From Takakia lepidozioides (lineage: Eukaryota > Streptophyta > Takakiopsida > Takakiales > Takakiaceae): a stretch of 64,000 nt of DNA. The position numbers were made by a program, and so were the translations under genes. The notes under the pieces were generated by a model, which was not told the origin of the DNA, made no database searches, and worked only from the letters and a program-made list of their open reading frames with translations. Shown in pieces: positions 36,081-46,589 of this stretch (its first letter is position 1; each line of letters begins with the position of its first letter). The stretch covers positions 35,650,001 to 35,714,000 of the forward strand of contig CM060731.1 of the NCBI GenBank assembly GCA_030704615.1, read 5' to 3'.

Positions 36081-38840
36081 CTGTACACAACTCGCATCAT
36101 GGCCCACTCTCCTCCAACCTGACTGTCAAAGTCGTTGGACCGTAAAATGTGACCATCTTTGGAGAACTCCCGGAAAAAATAGTATCTCCAGGTGAGACCT
36201 CTCCACTTCCTTATGTATGCCTCCAATGATATTTGGGGAGGGGAAACAATCGAAATGTTCAGGTCCTTCAAAGTTTGATCCAGCACAATGACGGCGCGCT
36301 TTTCGAGCTACAAATAGTATATTTGTCAGAATTGCAAATAAGATACTCATCACATACTTGAAGAGAAGAAAACAACATGTTTGAATACACACCTGACTCC
36401 AGAATGTAGCCTTGTGGAGCCAGTTATCAAACACCAAATCACTGATTCCTTCCACCTTTGTGCCAGGCTGTATGGTGCTCTTTGGGAACTGATTCAAGTC
36501 CTTTACTGTTTGATCTGAGTTCCATATCTCCAGCCACCTTATTTTTGTTTGTGGGTCGACCATCGATATGGCCAGCCGGTGCAATTTCTCCTGCTGCATC
36601 TCCGGATGCACATGCTTGTCATAGTGTGTTTTGATCTGCTGAAGGAACTCAGGACCAAGTCCAGGATCTACTATTCTAAGCTGCCTTCCGAAGGCGGACA
36701 TCAATTTGGTTCTTCGCATTTCAAACTCCTTCTTTATTGCAGCTTCCACACCCTTTGATGTCCTTAGTTCTTCTGGTGTAGTGCGGTAATATTCGGATTT
36801 TCCCTTCTCAGCTGCCTCTGCCAGTTCTTGCTGCATTGATTCAAGTAGTGATTAGCTCCAAAGGGACTACAAACATGTATTCGAAAAGTAAACAGAGTAC
36901 AGACTCGGGCTTACCGCATACATGTACTCCAGAAACGCCTCTCGTGTCAAAGAATACCAAGTGCCTGCAGCTCTTCCTGTTTCGCACTTCTTGATGATAT
37001 TGGGTGGTAGTACTGTCCGAAAATCATCCAGCTTCATCAGACCAATCCTCTGAATTCGGAATAGTGTGTGAACCAAACTTGTTGTCACATGCGATTTCTC
37101 TGTCGATCTGCAAAAACATTGGAAACATTGCATTCCTTAACACTATTTTTTGAGGATTAATAAGACACTACAGAGGGAATGAAATCTCCTGGATGACTTA
37201 CTTGTTCACGTCGTGCATAGCTGTAAGAAGCCTAGCGATGTCGTTTCCAGGATCCAAAACCATTGCCTCCACAGCAACATGCTTGTCTTTGTCTTTCGCA
37301 TGGTGTTTCTGAATGTATCCCATCCATGCCAGCAATCGGTGGTTGTCGTCCCAGACGTAGAACAAGTGGTTGCAGAATTGCTGGGTGTTCTTTCCCATCA
37401 TGAGGCCCAGCTCGAACTCCTCATTGGCATCTTTCCAGCACTCATCCCAGTTATCACTGATCTCTGGAGACACTAATGTGCTTTTCCCATTTATATCCGT
37501 CAGTGACACATAAAAAACTTGTGCACCAAGTCTATATCCATGCACAAAATCACTCTCCAATTTTGTTATGTCATGGGAAAGAGGTGGACGCACAACAGGC
37601 ATTGATATCATCCGGCACAGAGGTATGTCCAGACGCCCTCCAGATACGAGCATGTCCCTTATAACCTCCTGAGAGTTTACCTTCTGGAATGACATGAGTT
37701 CTTTCACCTTGTCAAGGTAGTGCACTTCAGATTCATCTGCTTCATCTGTATTCTCTGAGCTTTTTGCGGACTCGTCCCCATCTCCAGATCCTTTCCCCTC
37801 TGATCCTGTAGGCTTCGACCTCACAGTTTTCTGCACGATGCCATTCAGTTCTGACTGAGTGATTTGCAAATAGTGAATGGCGGTAACGACCATCACTCTG
37901 TCTCAAGGAAACTCACCATGAATGGTGTGAAAGAATTCAGCACAATCTACACAAGCAAAGCTGATACTGCCGTATTCAAAACAAAAGCGAGAGCGATAGC
38001 GAACGGCGTTAACGACAATCACAAAAGATAACGACCTGCCGGATCGGTGTTGTGTAATGACATATATGTGCAACTGATTGGCGGCAACGACATTCAGTGT
38101 AGTTTAGGGCGGACAGTAAGTGCAGACTCTCTCTTCAAACACATAGGTACATAAATCTCATGAGGAGAATCGAATGGCGTTAACGACGCTCGCAATTCAG
38201 TAGTTCCTGCTAAAGAAGGGAAGAGGAAGGACTCCTTGAAAGGCAATCAGACAGACTGTATGATCTGAACACCAGTGAATGACTGTACCGATAGTCACCA
38301 ACTCATTGTGCGGTAAACCCTTCGCAGAGGAGTAGAAAGCAAATCACCTTTGTGATGGTCGGTAGCGACAATCCCTGTCTGGGACATTCCACTCAATCTC
38401 TACGCATATCTTCAATAATGAAATGTAAGTTAGATAAAACTTACTGGCACCTTCTTAGGTTTTGAAATTTGATCCCCTTCTGCAGTTTTCCTCTTCCCTC
38501 TCACATCTGCTGGAATTTCTGTCTGCGCTAGGGTTTCTGGACCTTCTCCCGGTTCGGCGTTTCGCGTGCTTCCACCTCCTTCAGTGTCCCTGCGAATCAT
38601 CTCTGCCTCCACAGGCTGGCGCACTCTTATCGCCGACTGTGTCACAGCCGCTGCCTCAGTCTCCGTCTGCTCTTGTGAATCAGTCTCCGCGTTCACCTGC
38701 TGCCTTGGCCCTGTGTTCTCCAACAAACGACGCCTCGTCATTTTCTCTCTTGCTCTGCGTCTCTCTCTAAGGGAAGTAAAATAAAGAGACTTTCTTCTCT
38801 TTCGTATTCTAGAAGGAACCCTCTCCAGCTTGACTACCAC
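36081..38840 (-). CDS. Gene A: ParB-like domain protein, 3' half missing
   Basis: Exons (minus) 38840-38445, 37830-37202, 37107-36915, 36830-36393 and 36307-36081 join in phase without stops. Exon 1 is basic (RKRRKSLYFTSLRERRR). Exon 2 has an acidic linker, then PLCRMISMPVVRPPLSHDI, a hydrophobic strand (FYVSLTDI) and DDNHRLLAWMGYI, resembling the ParB/Srx fold motif G-x-H-R (here D-N-H-R). Exons 3-5 are helical (SHVTTSLVHTLFRIQ, REAFLEYMYA, RWLEIWNSD, KATFWSQ). Gene B has the same exon order with breaks. Beyond 36081 the exons expected from B (YFHFVLILE and the methylase-like part) are not found; sequence runs into palindromes and then the transposase pseudogene ending at 35340. A is therefore a 3'-truncated but otherwise open copy. 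Function unknown; DNA binding is inferred from the ParB-like motif. Confidence 0.55.
37873..38370. repeat. Degenerate palindrome series in intron 1 of gene A
   Basis: Decayed inverted repeats at about 37873 (GTGAATGGCGGTAACGACCA), 37998, 38080, 38173 (GAATGGCGTTAACGACGCTC), 38275 (GTGAATGACTGTACCGATAG) and 38350. They occupy the intron just before the ParB-like exon, as the 14-copy array does in gene B. Arms resemble the GTGAATG type of 35.5-36.0 kb. Confidence 0.65.
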
Positions 38841-38879
38841 TCTCCCTCTAAGCGCGAAAAGTAGAAAAACGCAGTGACT

Positions 38880-40040
38880 CCCGATTTCTTGCGGGATTGC
38901 CTGCGTTCTTGAGTGTCTCTAGAAGCATCGGATTATCTACACATGACTAGATTGACTTGAAATAGGTTCTGGATCCAGACTCTTGAAGTGCTAATTCCAA
39001 CCCCTACGATGTCACAGGGCAATTAATAATGTGGAAAGATCATGTGAAGCTTTGATAATTTTTATGCTGAAGACTAGCACTAATATCTTCTGATCAATAT
39101 GTATACTCAAAAGTCTTGTTAATGCCCTTAGAAAGTTCTTTTGCTTTAAGATAGAGGACCAGATGTACATGTGATGTAAAAAGAAACAAGACATTTACGT
39201 TTTGAAAGATTTAATAGTATTAATCCTCTTCATAGAGAAAAATACAAGGTAAAAATGTTGATAATCATGCAAGGTTCAAGGACTGAGCAGAGTATGAATC
39301 TTCAACTTTGAATAGTTTTATGATCGAGAGTGTTGACCACTCTTCATGATTGAGGTGCTTCATCTTACAAATTGAAGATGCTTCATCTTGATATATTGAT
39401 GAAGACATATTAAAATTAGTCAGAGGGCAACAAAATTTTGGCTCATACTAGCTTGCAATATGTCTTGCTGAGAGTCTGTAATGTCTTTCTCTACAAATCC
39501 ATCAAATTCTTGTCATTCCATAGCAACATTTGTCTTATAAATGATTGTAAGGTTAGGCAAGGAAAACGCAAACCCTAATATCAAAAATACACAGTCTGTA
39601 ATGCAATGTCTATTTATTTAATAATGTGTATAATAGGTAATGATGTGTATATAATAATGTCTGTATGCCTATATAATGTCTATTTACGTAGCTCAATCAT
39701 GAAGCAAAAAATCTTGTAGTCAATAACTACACACTGTCATCCAAATGAGAATTCGATTTACTCAGAGTCCTCTTTGGTGTCAAGGACATTGATAACATTT
39801 TGTGGAATGTTAGACATCTCCATTGACTCATAAGATGAATCTTCAAGTTGCATGGGGGCTGGCATAGCAGTCTTGTCTTTGACGAATGCACATTGCAGTG
39901 GTCAGATTAGAGAGCACCTACACCATATTCTTGTTGTTTCTGTAATTTGTTCTGTCTCTAGCCTTCTAATACTGAAACTGCGTCGTTCAAGCATCTTGGT
40001 TGTCTTCTGCTCCATATACAATTGGCTTTCGTTAATCAGA
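38880..40040. other. AT-rich region, no gene recognised
   Basis: AT-rich with many short homopolymers, low coding potential on both strands, and no palindromes of the A or B type. It probably includes the promoter side of gene A at its low-coordinate end. Confidence 0.35.
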
Positions 40041-40041
40041 T

Positions 40042-40300
40042 TCATGGCGTCAACCAATGAACGGCTAATTTGTTCTGCGCCTCAATCACAGGAACAAAAA
40101 CCGATGTCCATTTGCAAGCACTTTTGTCATGTGATCCCTGGCACTTTGGGAACTCGGATAGGTTGATGACCATCTTATCTTTCAAGTTGATTGCTGATAC
40201 TTTTGTACTGCAAGACTTGATGTCAATTCTCAAGTTGTGCATAACATGATAGGAATTCACAGTGTGGTTCTTGAAGTAATAGCCGGGTTCCATGGGCAGC
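40042..40300 (-). pseudogene. Unidentified reading-frame fragment
   Basis: A minus-strand open segment reads EPGYYFKNHTVNSYHVMHN and later VINLSEFPKCQGSHDKS. It ends upstream exactly where CGCCCCC-rich repeat sequence begins (about 40300), as at 25.1 kb. Family not recognised; it may be a remnant of a mobile-element protein cut by the repeat module. Confidence 0.25.
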
Positions 40301-41310
40301 TGCAAGCGCCCCCCGTGAATCGCCCCCAGGATTAATGAGGCGCTATTGGTCGAAATAGGATATTCCCTAAGTTGCGCCCCCACGGAATCACCCCTTGCCA
40401 AGGGGCGCAAAAAAGACGTCCTTTCATAAGGGGCAATCGAGTTTCACGGTGCCTCTAATGTCTGACACCTTTGTCTTTTCCTATATTCCTGCAGCGGGGC
40501 CCGCAACCTTAGAGAATCCTCTTGATTTCCATCCACAGTAAGTTAGGGTAGACAGGCCTATGACCGTTCATCTAACGATGGCGGAAGATCTAACGGTGAA
40601 TTTTTCTCATTTTACCCCGGATAAAATTGATAATATGCCCCACATCCAGGGCATCCCAACACACTTGGAAGTGCGTGATTTCATGAAGTCCACACAAAGT
40701 TGTGGGGTTTCAAAGTTGAACCAATCAGAAAGCTTGTGTGAACCTTGGGCCCTATGACCAATCACATTTTTGGGGGGGTTATATCAAACAACTATTTGCC
40801 AAGTGGCAAAACTGAGCAGTCTTGGGCCCAACAATGGTAGCTCATGCGGCCTGACCCGAGCAGTTATGGGGTGACCGGTCATAGGTGCTATAACGGTCAT
40901 AGGGTGTTTTACCCTAGATTTTAGGAGATGGAATGCTTTTTGACATTTTCATCCAAAACTTATAGTTTAATTGTAATTCACTATGTCTGGGCCCATATGA
41001 CAAAGTTTTCTAGAGGGCAACAAAGCCGTGAGCAGAACCTGTGAGCAGATTCCTGGATGCGTGAGCAGATTCCCCGAAGCGTGAGTAGAATCAAAGCGTG
41101 AGCAAAATTCGCGCTGGACCCCAAAATCGTGGGAACAAGTGGGCCTATTTTCGTGGACGCAGTCTCCGCTCCATCGGACCGAAGACAGACAAGCTCCATG
41201 ACGAGAAAGTGGCACGAATGCACGATGATACATTCACGGATGAATGGATTTGGGATGAACGTAAAAGTGTTATGGATGAACGTTGGATGAAGCACGGATG
41301 AGAAGTTGTC
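40287..41310 (+). repeat. Second terminal-type module (same orientation as 25.1 kb)
   Basis: Starts with TTCCATGG followed by CGCCCCC-rich blocks (40309-40410). GTGAGCAGA-type units follow at 41029-41105 (five units) and ATGGATGAA-type units at 41215-41305. This repeats the order seen at 25.10-25.45 kb, but with about 600 bp of extra sequence in the middle. Palindromes follow immediately at 41380. Confidence 0.5.
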
Positions 41311-41344
41311 CAGATGAGGGGTCTATGGAGGACTGTATGAGCAT

Positions 41345-42250
41345 GTCTCCTAAGGGATCAGCAAGCGCATGCACCAGGCATTAAGGTGTCGTCAACGACA
41401 TCTTAAATCGCGTGCTCAGCATAAGAAATGAACCCATGGAAATCGTTGCAAGAAGAAAAATGTGGCTTGGAAAAAATCATAGGGGGAGTTGTAATACTTC
41501 TCAGGGAATGACAAATTAAGATGTTTTCAACGACATCTTAATCCCCTGCCCTCTTTGAACATGGGAATTTCACCAAACAAGATAAAACACAAAATATATA
41601 TATGTATATATGTAAGCCCAAAAATGGAGAAAGGCTTGGGTTTACTTGAACAAAGTGGATCAATGAAAGTCTCTTGAGGGATCAGCAAGCGCATGCACCA
41701 GGCATTAAGGTGTCGTCAACGACATCTTAAATCGCATGCTCAGCATGAGAAATGAACCCATGAAAATCGTTGCAAGAAAAAAAATGTGGCTTGGAAAAAC
41801 CATAGGGGGGAGTTGTAACCCTGCTCAGGGAATGACGAATTAAGAGGTCGTCAACGACATCTTAATCCCCTGCCCTCTTTCAACATGGGAATTTCACCAA
41901 ACAGGATCAATCACAATATATTATATATATATATATATATGTAAGCCCCAAAATGGAGAAAGGCCTGGGTTTACTTGAACAAAGTGGATCCATGAAGAGT
42001 GACTGCATTAGTGGATCTATTAAAAAACATTGGTGAACTTGCGATAGTGGAGCACATAAAAAAAGATTGCCTGGAGAGACCCATAGGGAGGAACTATAAT
42101 CATGCTCAGGGAAGCACTAATTAATCCCATGCCCTGGACATGGGAATTTCACCAAATATGATAAAAGAAAAAGAAAAGAAAAGAAATAAATAAAAGCCCA
42201 AAAATGGGAAAGGTTTGGGTTTACTTGAGCAAAGTGGATCCATGGAGAGT
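41345..42250. repeat. About 324-bp tandem repeat, each unit with two palindromes
   Basis: Unit 1 (41345-41668) and unit 2 (41669 to about 41992) are highly similar, both starting near GGGATCAGCAAGCGCATGCA; a third decayed unit (about 42040-42250) lacks the palindromes. Palindromes lie at 41380, 41515, 41704 and 41839, with arms ATTAAGGTGTCGT / ACGACATCTTAA or variants, centre CA. The 135-bp distance within each unit is close to the 137-bp period of the gene B array. An AT microsatellite sits at about 41916-41940. Confidence 0.85.
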
Positions 42251-42359
42251 GACTAGTTTCATTTCCAGTAGTGGACAAATTAAGAAACGATAGTGGAGCA
42301 TATCAAAGTAATTCAAGAAAGTTGAGTCATTGATACATACAAAACTCCGAGAAAACACA

Positions 42360-43641
42360 TCAGATGTCAACTATCCTATCTCTCTGCAGAAGTGTTTGAA
42401 CGTCACAAGGACCCATTGTGCATTGGTGAATGCACGTGTCTCGTTGAGGATCACAAAACATCTTGTGAATGTAGATGTAGTAAAGATGTTTGCATGGAAC
42501 AAATTTACCTCTCTTTCCAATGGAGCTGTTTATCGTGTTGTCGAAGTCCGGGCATGTGCAATTAGGAAAATTCCCAATAGTTATCTCATAGTACCAGTAC
42601 AACATTGGTATTTTCTATGAGCCATGAACACATTTCAGCATGAGCATAGCCAAAAATAAACATGAGCCTATCATGAATAACCGATCCCGAAGTCACCATA
42701 GTGTACATCCACCCATAGCCTGGAGGGGGGACATTCACAATTTGGGTAACCCGACACTGCAGGGTTCTCGCACACTCAATTTTGCACTGGTTATCTGCAC
42801 CTGCCTCAACACGACGAACCGGTTTTCTATTCCTTTTTGTTGGCCAGTCATTCCCATGTGGTGGACGTGCAGGGAATGCGGACGGCGTACCACGAGATGA
42901 TGTTGGTGTTAGGACTGTTGGGCCTCTTGGAAGTCGAAACCCTGCATCCTCCAGCATGTCAATCTCTTGTGTGGAGAGAGATGTTCCGACCTTGACTGGC
43001 CAGACGACAGGGATGACAGACTTACTGATGACTGAATCCCGACAAGTCCCCATCACACAACGCTGAATGTCATCAAGACAGAACCAGAACTTATGAGGTC
43101 TAGACTCCCGCGCTGAGTAATATTTGAACAAACTTGTGAATGTCGGTGCTGGAGTCCCACCAGCGCCTCTGCAAATTTTACTTGTGCACTTCACAAAAGA
43201 CAATGCCCTGATAGTAGAACAACCAACTTTCGATCCTTTCAGAGTCCGTTCTATGTGCCACATTGCATCACCACAATCGGTCTCCTCAACCGGCAGCAGC
43301 GTCCGACCTTCTCCCCGTGCCGGAGCTGTGACATATGTTGCATCGAAATCTGCAGAACAACCTACATCCACAGATGGAGTAGTACATCCAAAATTGGGCG
43401 GCACAGGCACACGAGGTATGAAGAAATTATCTCTATCATGCCGATGGGAGTCACCCACCAATCCTGGAGGGGTGTCCAGTTTGCGCTTGCATGATCCGAA
43501 TCTCTCCTCATCTTCCAGATGTGGGAGCATGGACTGCAGAGGTGTTCCAATCGTGTACTCGTTAACAGCCCACGCCATTTTTGCAGGATGTTTGCAGTCA
43601 GACTCTGAAGAGACCAGATGGCACTCCCTGGAGAGGTGCAA
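42360..43641 (-). pseudogene. SWIM zinc-finger protein, frameshifted
   Basis: One long minus-strand frame (43641-42586) passes by a single-base slip near 42600 into a second (to 42360). The second contains a SWIM-type zinc finger, NCTCPDF then GKFVPCKHLYYIYIHK (CxC...CxH), followed by a Cys/His tail. SWIM fingers occur in plant MULE/FAR1-related proteins and in stand-alone plant proteins. The upstream 340 residues (LSTQEIDMLEDAGFRLPRGP and basic PTKRNRKPVRR) are not recognised. Its start overlaps the 5' end of methylase-like fragment C on the other strand, which suggests that one inserted into or truncated the other. Confidence 0.6.
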
Positions 43642-44347
43642 AGGAAAAGTCCCCAGCGTTCATGCAAATACTGCTGGAGTCATGCAGCCACCGCTCTGCA
43701 CGGGTGGTCGATCTTTCTGTGTCCACAGGTTCGTTTTTTCCCTTCCGAATTGGTTTTCTTTCAACAGTTTCATCTGCTTAAATCCCCCCCTCCAAACTGT
43801 TCATGTTCTCATGTCTGGTGCAGGAGCAACTTACCATGCATGCAAGGCAGGCGGAAGAAGCCTTTTTGGCATGGAAGGTGATTCTGACCTCTACAACACA
43901 GTGCTCCTCCCCCTTTTGTCTGGCTCCACTTCAGGCACACAGACTGATCGGATTCAAATTCGAAATGATGACAATCCCGAAGATAAGCAAGTCGACAACG
44001 ACTTTTCATGTGAGTAAGTGCTAAACCCTCTTTGGGAGTCATACTCAATTTCTCGATAACATCAAAGTTACAGTAATAACTTTTTCAGGCTGTCTTTCAG
44101 GAAAGGCAGCGGTGGATCTTCAGGAGATACAGTCATTTCTGGCGAGTCTGTTTTCGATAGCCCCCTTTCCAATTTTTTGCTTCCTGTTTATGCCGAAGCA
44201 ATGGCATTTCACGCGGCCGAGTCCCTATCCCCTGACTTTTTAGTGGCCAGCCGTAGGTGTATCCAGCGTGGATCCGGTGTTCTAAAATACTTAGACTTAG
44301 ATGCAGAGGAAGCGGGGATACATTGTACTGACTCTGAGTCAGACTGA
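43606..44347 (+). pseudogene. Fragment C: methylase-like 3' exons of a third paralog
   Basis: Plus-strand exons about 43606-43728 (PWRGAKEKSPAFMQILLES, VVDLSVSTG), 43824-44013 (HACKAGGRSLFGMEGDSDLY, DKQVDNDFSCE) and 44089 or 44101 to 44347 (FLLPVYAEAMAF). They match gene B's last exons in sequence, splice positions and phases, including the split glycine codon after the SAM-loop motif and the donor TGA|GTAAGTG. The GR...F.MEGD.xLY segment parallels GR..IGIE.D..Y of N4/N6 DNA methylases. The N-terminal exons and the DPPY-like motif are absent; the frame is lost upstream of about 43600 at the overlap with the SWIM gene. Confidence 0.6.
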
Positions 44348-44469
44348 ACTGTATTCTTTTAATATTCATTTTCATATTATCTGGAAAACGTTGAATCCCC
44401 TTCCTCCACCGTAGTTGTTCCTTTAGAACAAATAATAATCACAGAATCAACTTTCATTTAAATTGCAAT

Positions 44470-45035
44470 ATGTATGAATCCATCTCACAAACCTCCCTGA
44501 CTCTTCTCATATCCATTGTGCATTCATCTACACTGTATTCATGCGTGCTCCATTCATGAATTTTTTCCTTTGTACAACATCCATTGTACATTCATCCTCT
44601 GTACTCTTTAATCCACCCCACAAACCTTCCACACTCATTTCATATACGTTGTGCATTCGTCAAAAGATTTGGTCATGCATCTTCCTGTCATGAATTTTTG
44701 TCATTGCTCAACATCCATTATACATTCATCCATTTTACTCTTATCCATCCCTCATTCATCCATCTACATTCATTTTTCACACTCATCCATCTGTTTATCA
44801 TCCAACTGTACATTCATCCATCCTTTATTCAATGCCTTTTATTATGTCGTCCAGCTTGTTTCCGCGGTAAAGGGTGCCAATCCGCGGGAATACACTCCAC
44901 TTCTTTCTGGGCGCGTGGTGACGCGGCCTTCACGTGTGATGACGTGGAGTGAGCCCCGTGACGTGGCATTTGCGCAAGGTGACGTGGCGTGAGCGCAGTT
45001 GCGCTCACGCGCTCACGTGACCAGGCTCACGCCGA
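44470..45035 (-). repeat. Right terminal module of the putative large element (inverted)
   Basis: TTCATCCAT-type units recur from about 44520 to 44830. A CCGCGG-containing stretch follows, then GTGACGTGG and GTGAGCG units, and the inverted pair GCGTGAGCGCAGTTGCGCTCACGC at 44989-45012. On the minus strand the order is GTGAGC then GGATGAA, the same as on the plus strand at 25.1-25.45 kb. It begins about 120 bp after the end of fragment C, as the left module begins about 210 bp after the end of gene B. Confidence 0.5.
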
Positions 45036-45179
45036 GGCATCCCTGGGTTATGGCAAGACTCATTGCCCTTCCGGTAAATGATATCACTTCTATAGAAGTT
45101 AATGCCCTGCACTTCCGTAACATAGGGTTGGTTGACAATCCGGTGTACAGCTTGGTGACCTTAGCTAATACCGCCTAAG
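45036..45179 (+). pseudogene. Possible 3' continuation of the ORF interrupted at 25.1 kb
   Basis: Open frame reading PWVMARLIALPVNDITS, then IEVNALHFRNIGLVDNP, ending LANTA and a stop at 45177-45179. It starts with Pro-Trp codons (CCC TGG) where the frame at 25.1 kb ends with Pro-Trp (CCA TGG). Joining them keeps the frame. Family unknown. Confidence 0.4.
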
Positions 45180-45513
45180 TTTGTGATGAAGTCATCTTGA
45201 CCACAAAACAAGAACAACATTTTGCTGATTAGGTCTTGGCAAAGATTCAGGTTCGGACCATATCTGTCAGTAAAAAAAGTTACATTGCAATGCTTTAATT
45301 AGATAAAATCTGTCTGTATTTAGCAGAACTGTTACATGTCCACCAACTATAAGCCTATGCTCATAATATCGCGTTCCTGCAACAGGGGAAGATAAGTAAC
45401 TCGTTGATCTAATTATACATTTTTTTTTTCTCAACAAGCCTCAAATGGCAATGGGCTCTCCTACTTTGGCGAAACATAAGACGAAGGTAAGACTAGGGAA
45501 CATGACTCAGCAC

Positions 45514-45875
45514 CAGTGTTGGGCGGTTCTTAGCTTTTTTAAAATATCCGCCGGGTCCGAATTAGAGAATGATACATCTTGCGGATCTGGATATTAGAAT
45601 AATCTGCATTTCTAATATCCGCCGGTTATGCATAGTAGAAGTTTTTTAAAATCTGCCGGATATAAATTAGTCCGGATATTCAGATTATAATATCCGACGG
45701 TTATAGAGAAATCCGAATCATAAAAATAACATCTTTTATTTTTTTAATTTTATAAATTATTAATCTTTTTTTTTTTATCCGGCGGGTAGGATCCTACCCG
45801 GATCCTTTGTTTTATGTATCCGCCGGATATGAAATAGCTGCCGGATCCGGATCCGGATATATCTGCCCAACACTG
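45514..45875. mobile_element. Non-autonomous hAT element (MITE), 362 bp
   Basis: Terminal inverted repeats CAGTGTTGGGC (45514-45524) and GCCCAACACTG (45865-45875) are flanked by a perfect 8-bp direct repeat CTCAGCAC (45506-45513 and 45876-45883). The CAGTGTTG end and the 8-bp target duplication are diagnostic of the hAT superfamily. The interior is AT-rich, contains repeated ATCCGCCGG/CCGGAT motifs and no coding frame. Confidence 0.93.
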
Positions 45876-46289
45876 CTCAGCACAACATACCGATCAAGAC
45901 CTTGATTCACTGTAAGGTCTTTTGATCACATTTCAACATGATGCAATATTATAGTCTCTCTTTACAAGAGAACAAACAAAGCTCAAGGAGCTAGGCTCCG
46001 TCAATCCGGTGAAAGTACTATAAGATCACACGTCTGCATTAAAGTTTAAACTATTTCTAGTTTTTTGGTATAAAATATTTTTCCATCCAAAATAAAATAA
46101 ATGTTTTTTTTCTTAAATTATAAATAAAAATAAAAATATTTTTTAAAATATTTAAAACTCTTAATGTTGGATGTTTATCTCTTGTTTAATTTTGGACAAT
46201 CAAAACATATATTTATTAGTTTATTACAGATACACATCAACCAACTCTAGGCAATGATGGATATTAGAGGCTCTCCAAAGCTCCTAAGA

Positions 46290-46580
46290 CCAGTGCCCAT
46301 CCACCGGGTCCGCCGAAGGGTCCATTGGATAGTCTAGGCTGTCCATCGACTCTCCAAATTCTGCCGGAGAGGGTCCACTCTGCATTCTAGTGCGCTGGAG
46401 GGTCCACTCTACGTGCAGATTTGACTTTGTGTCCACCTGTAGAGTTCGCTGGAGGGTCTGCCCACTCCACTAGAAGGTGAGTCCACTCTGCAGTCTAGTC
46501 CGTTGGAGGGTCCACTTTATGTGAGTGAACTATGAGTCTACTGGAGGGTCTGCCCAAGTCGGTTGGAAGGTCCGCCCCCG
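46290..46580. repeat. Degenerate tandem repeat (GGAGGGTCCACTC type)
   Basis: About eight imperfect units containing variants of CTGGAGGGTCCACTCTGC, with spacing irregular around 30-50 bp. No coding frame. Confidence 0.65.
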
Positions 46581-46589
46581 CAGAAGAAC

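Noticed and set aside
43124-44017. Single 297-codon plus-strand protein
   Set aside because: Its first half is the antisense of the SWIM gene and its second half runs through an intron of fragment C; splice-aware reading explains the segment better.
44940-45015. G-box/CpG-island promoter
   Set aside because: CACGTG-like and GTGACGTGG motifs are dense, but they form repeats matching the other terminal modules and no gene starts immediately after.
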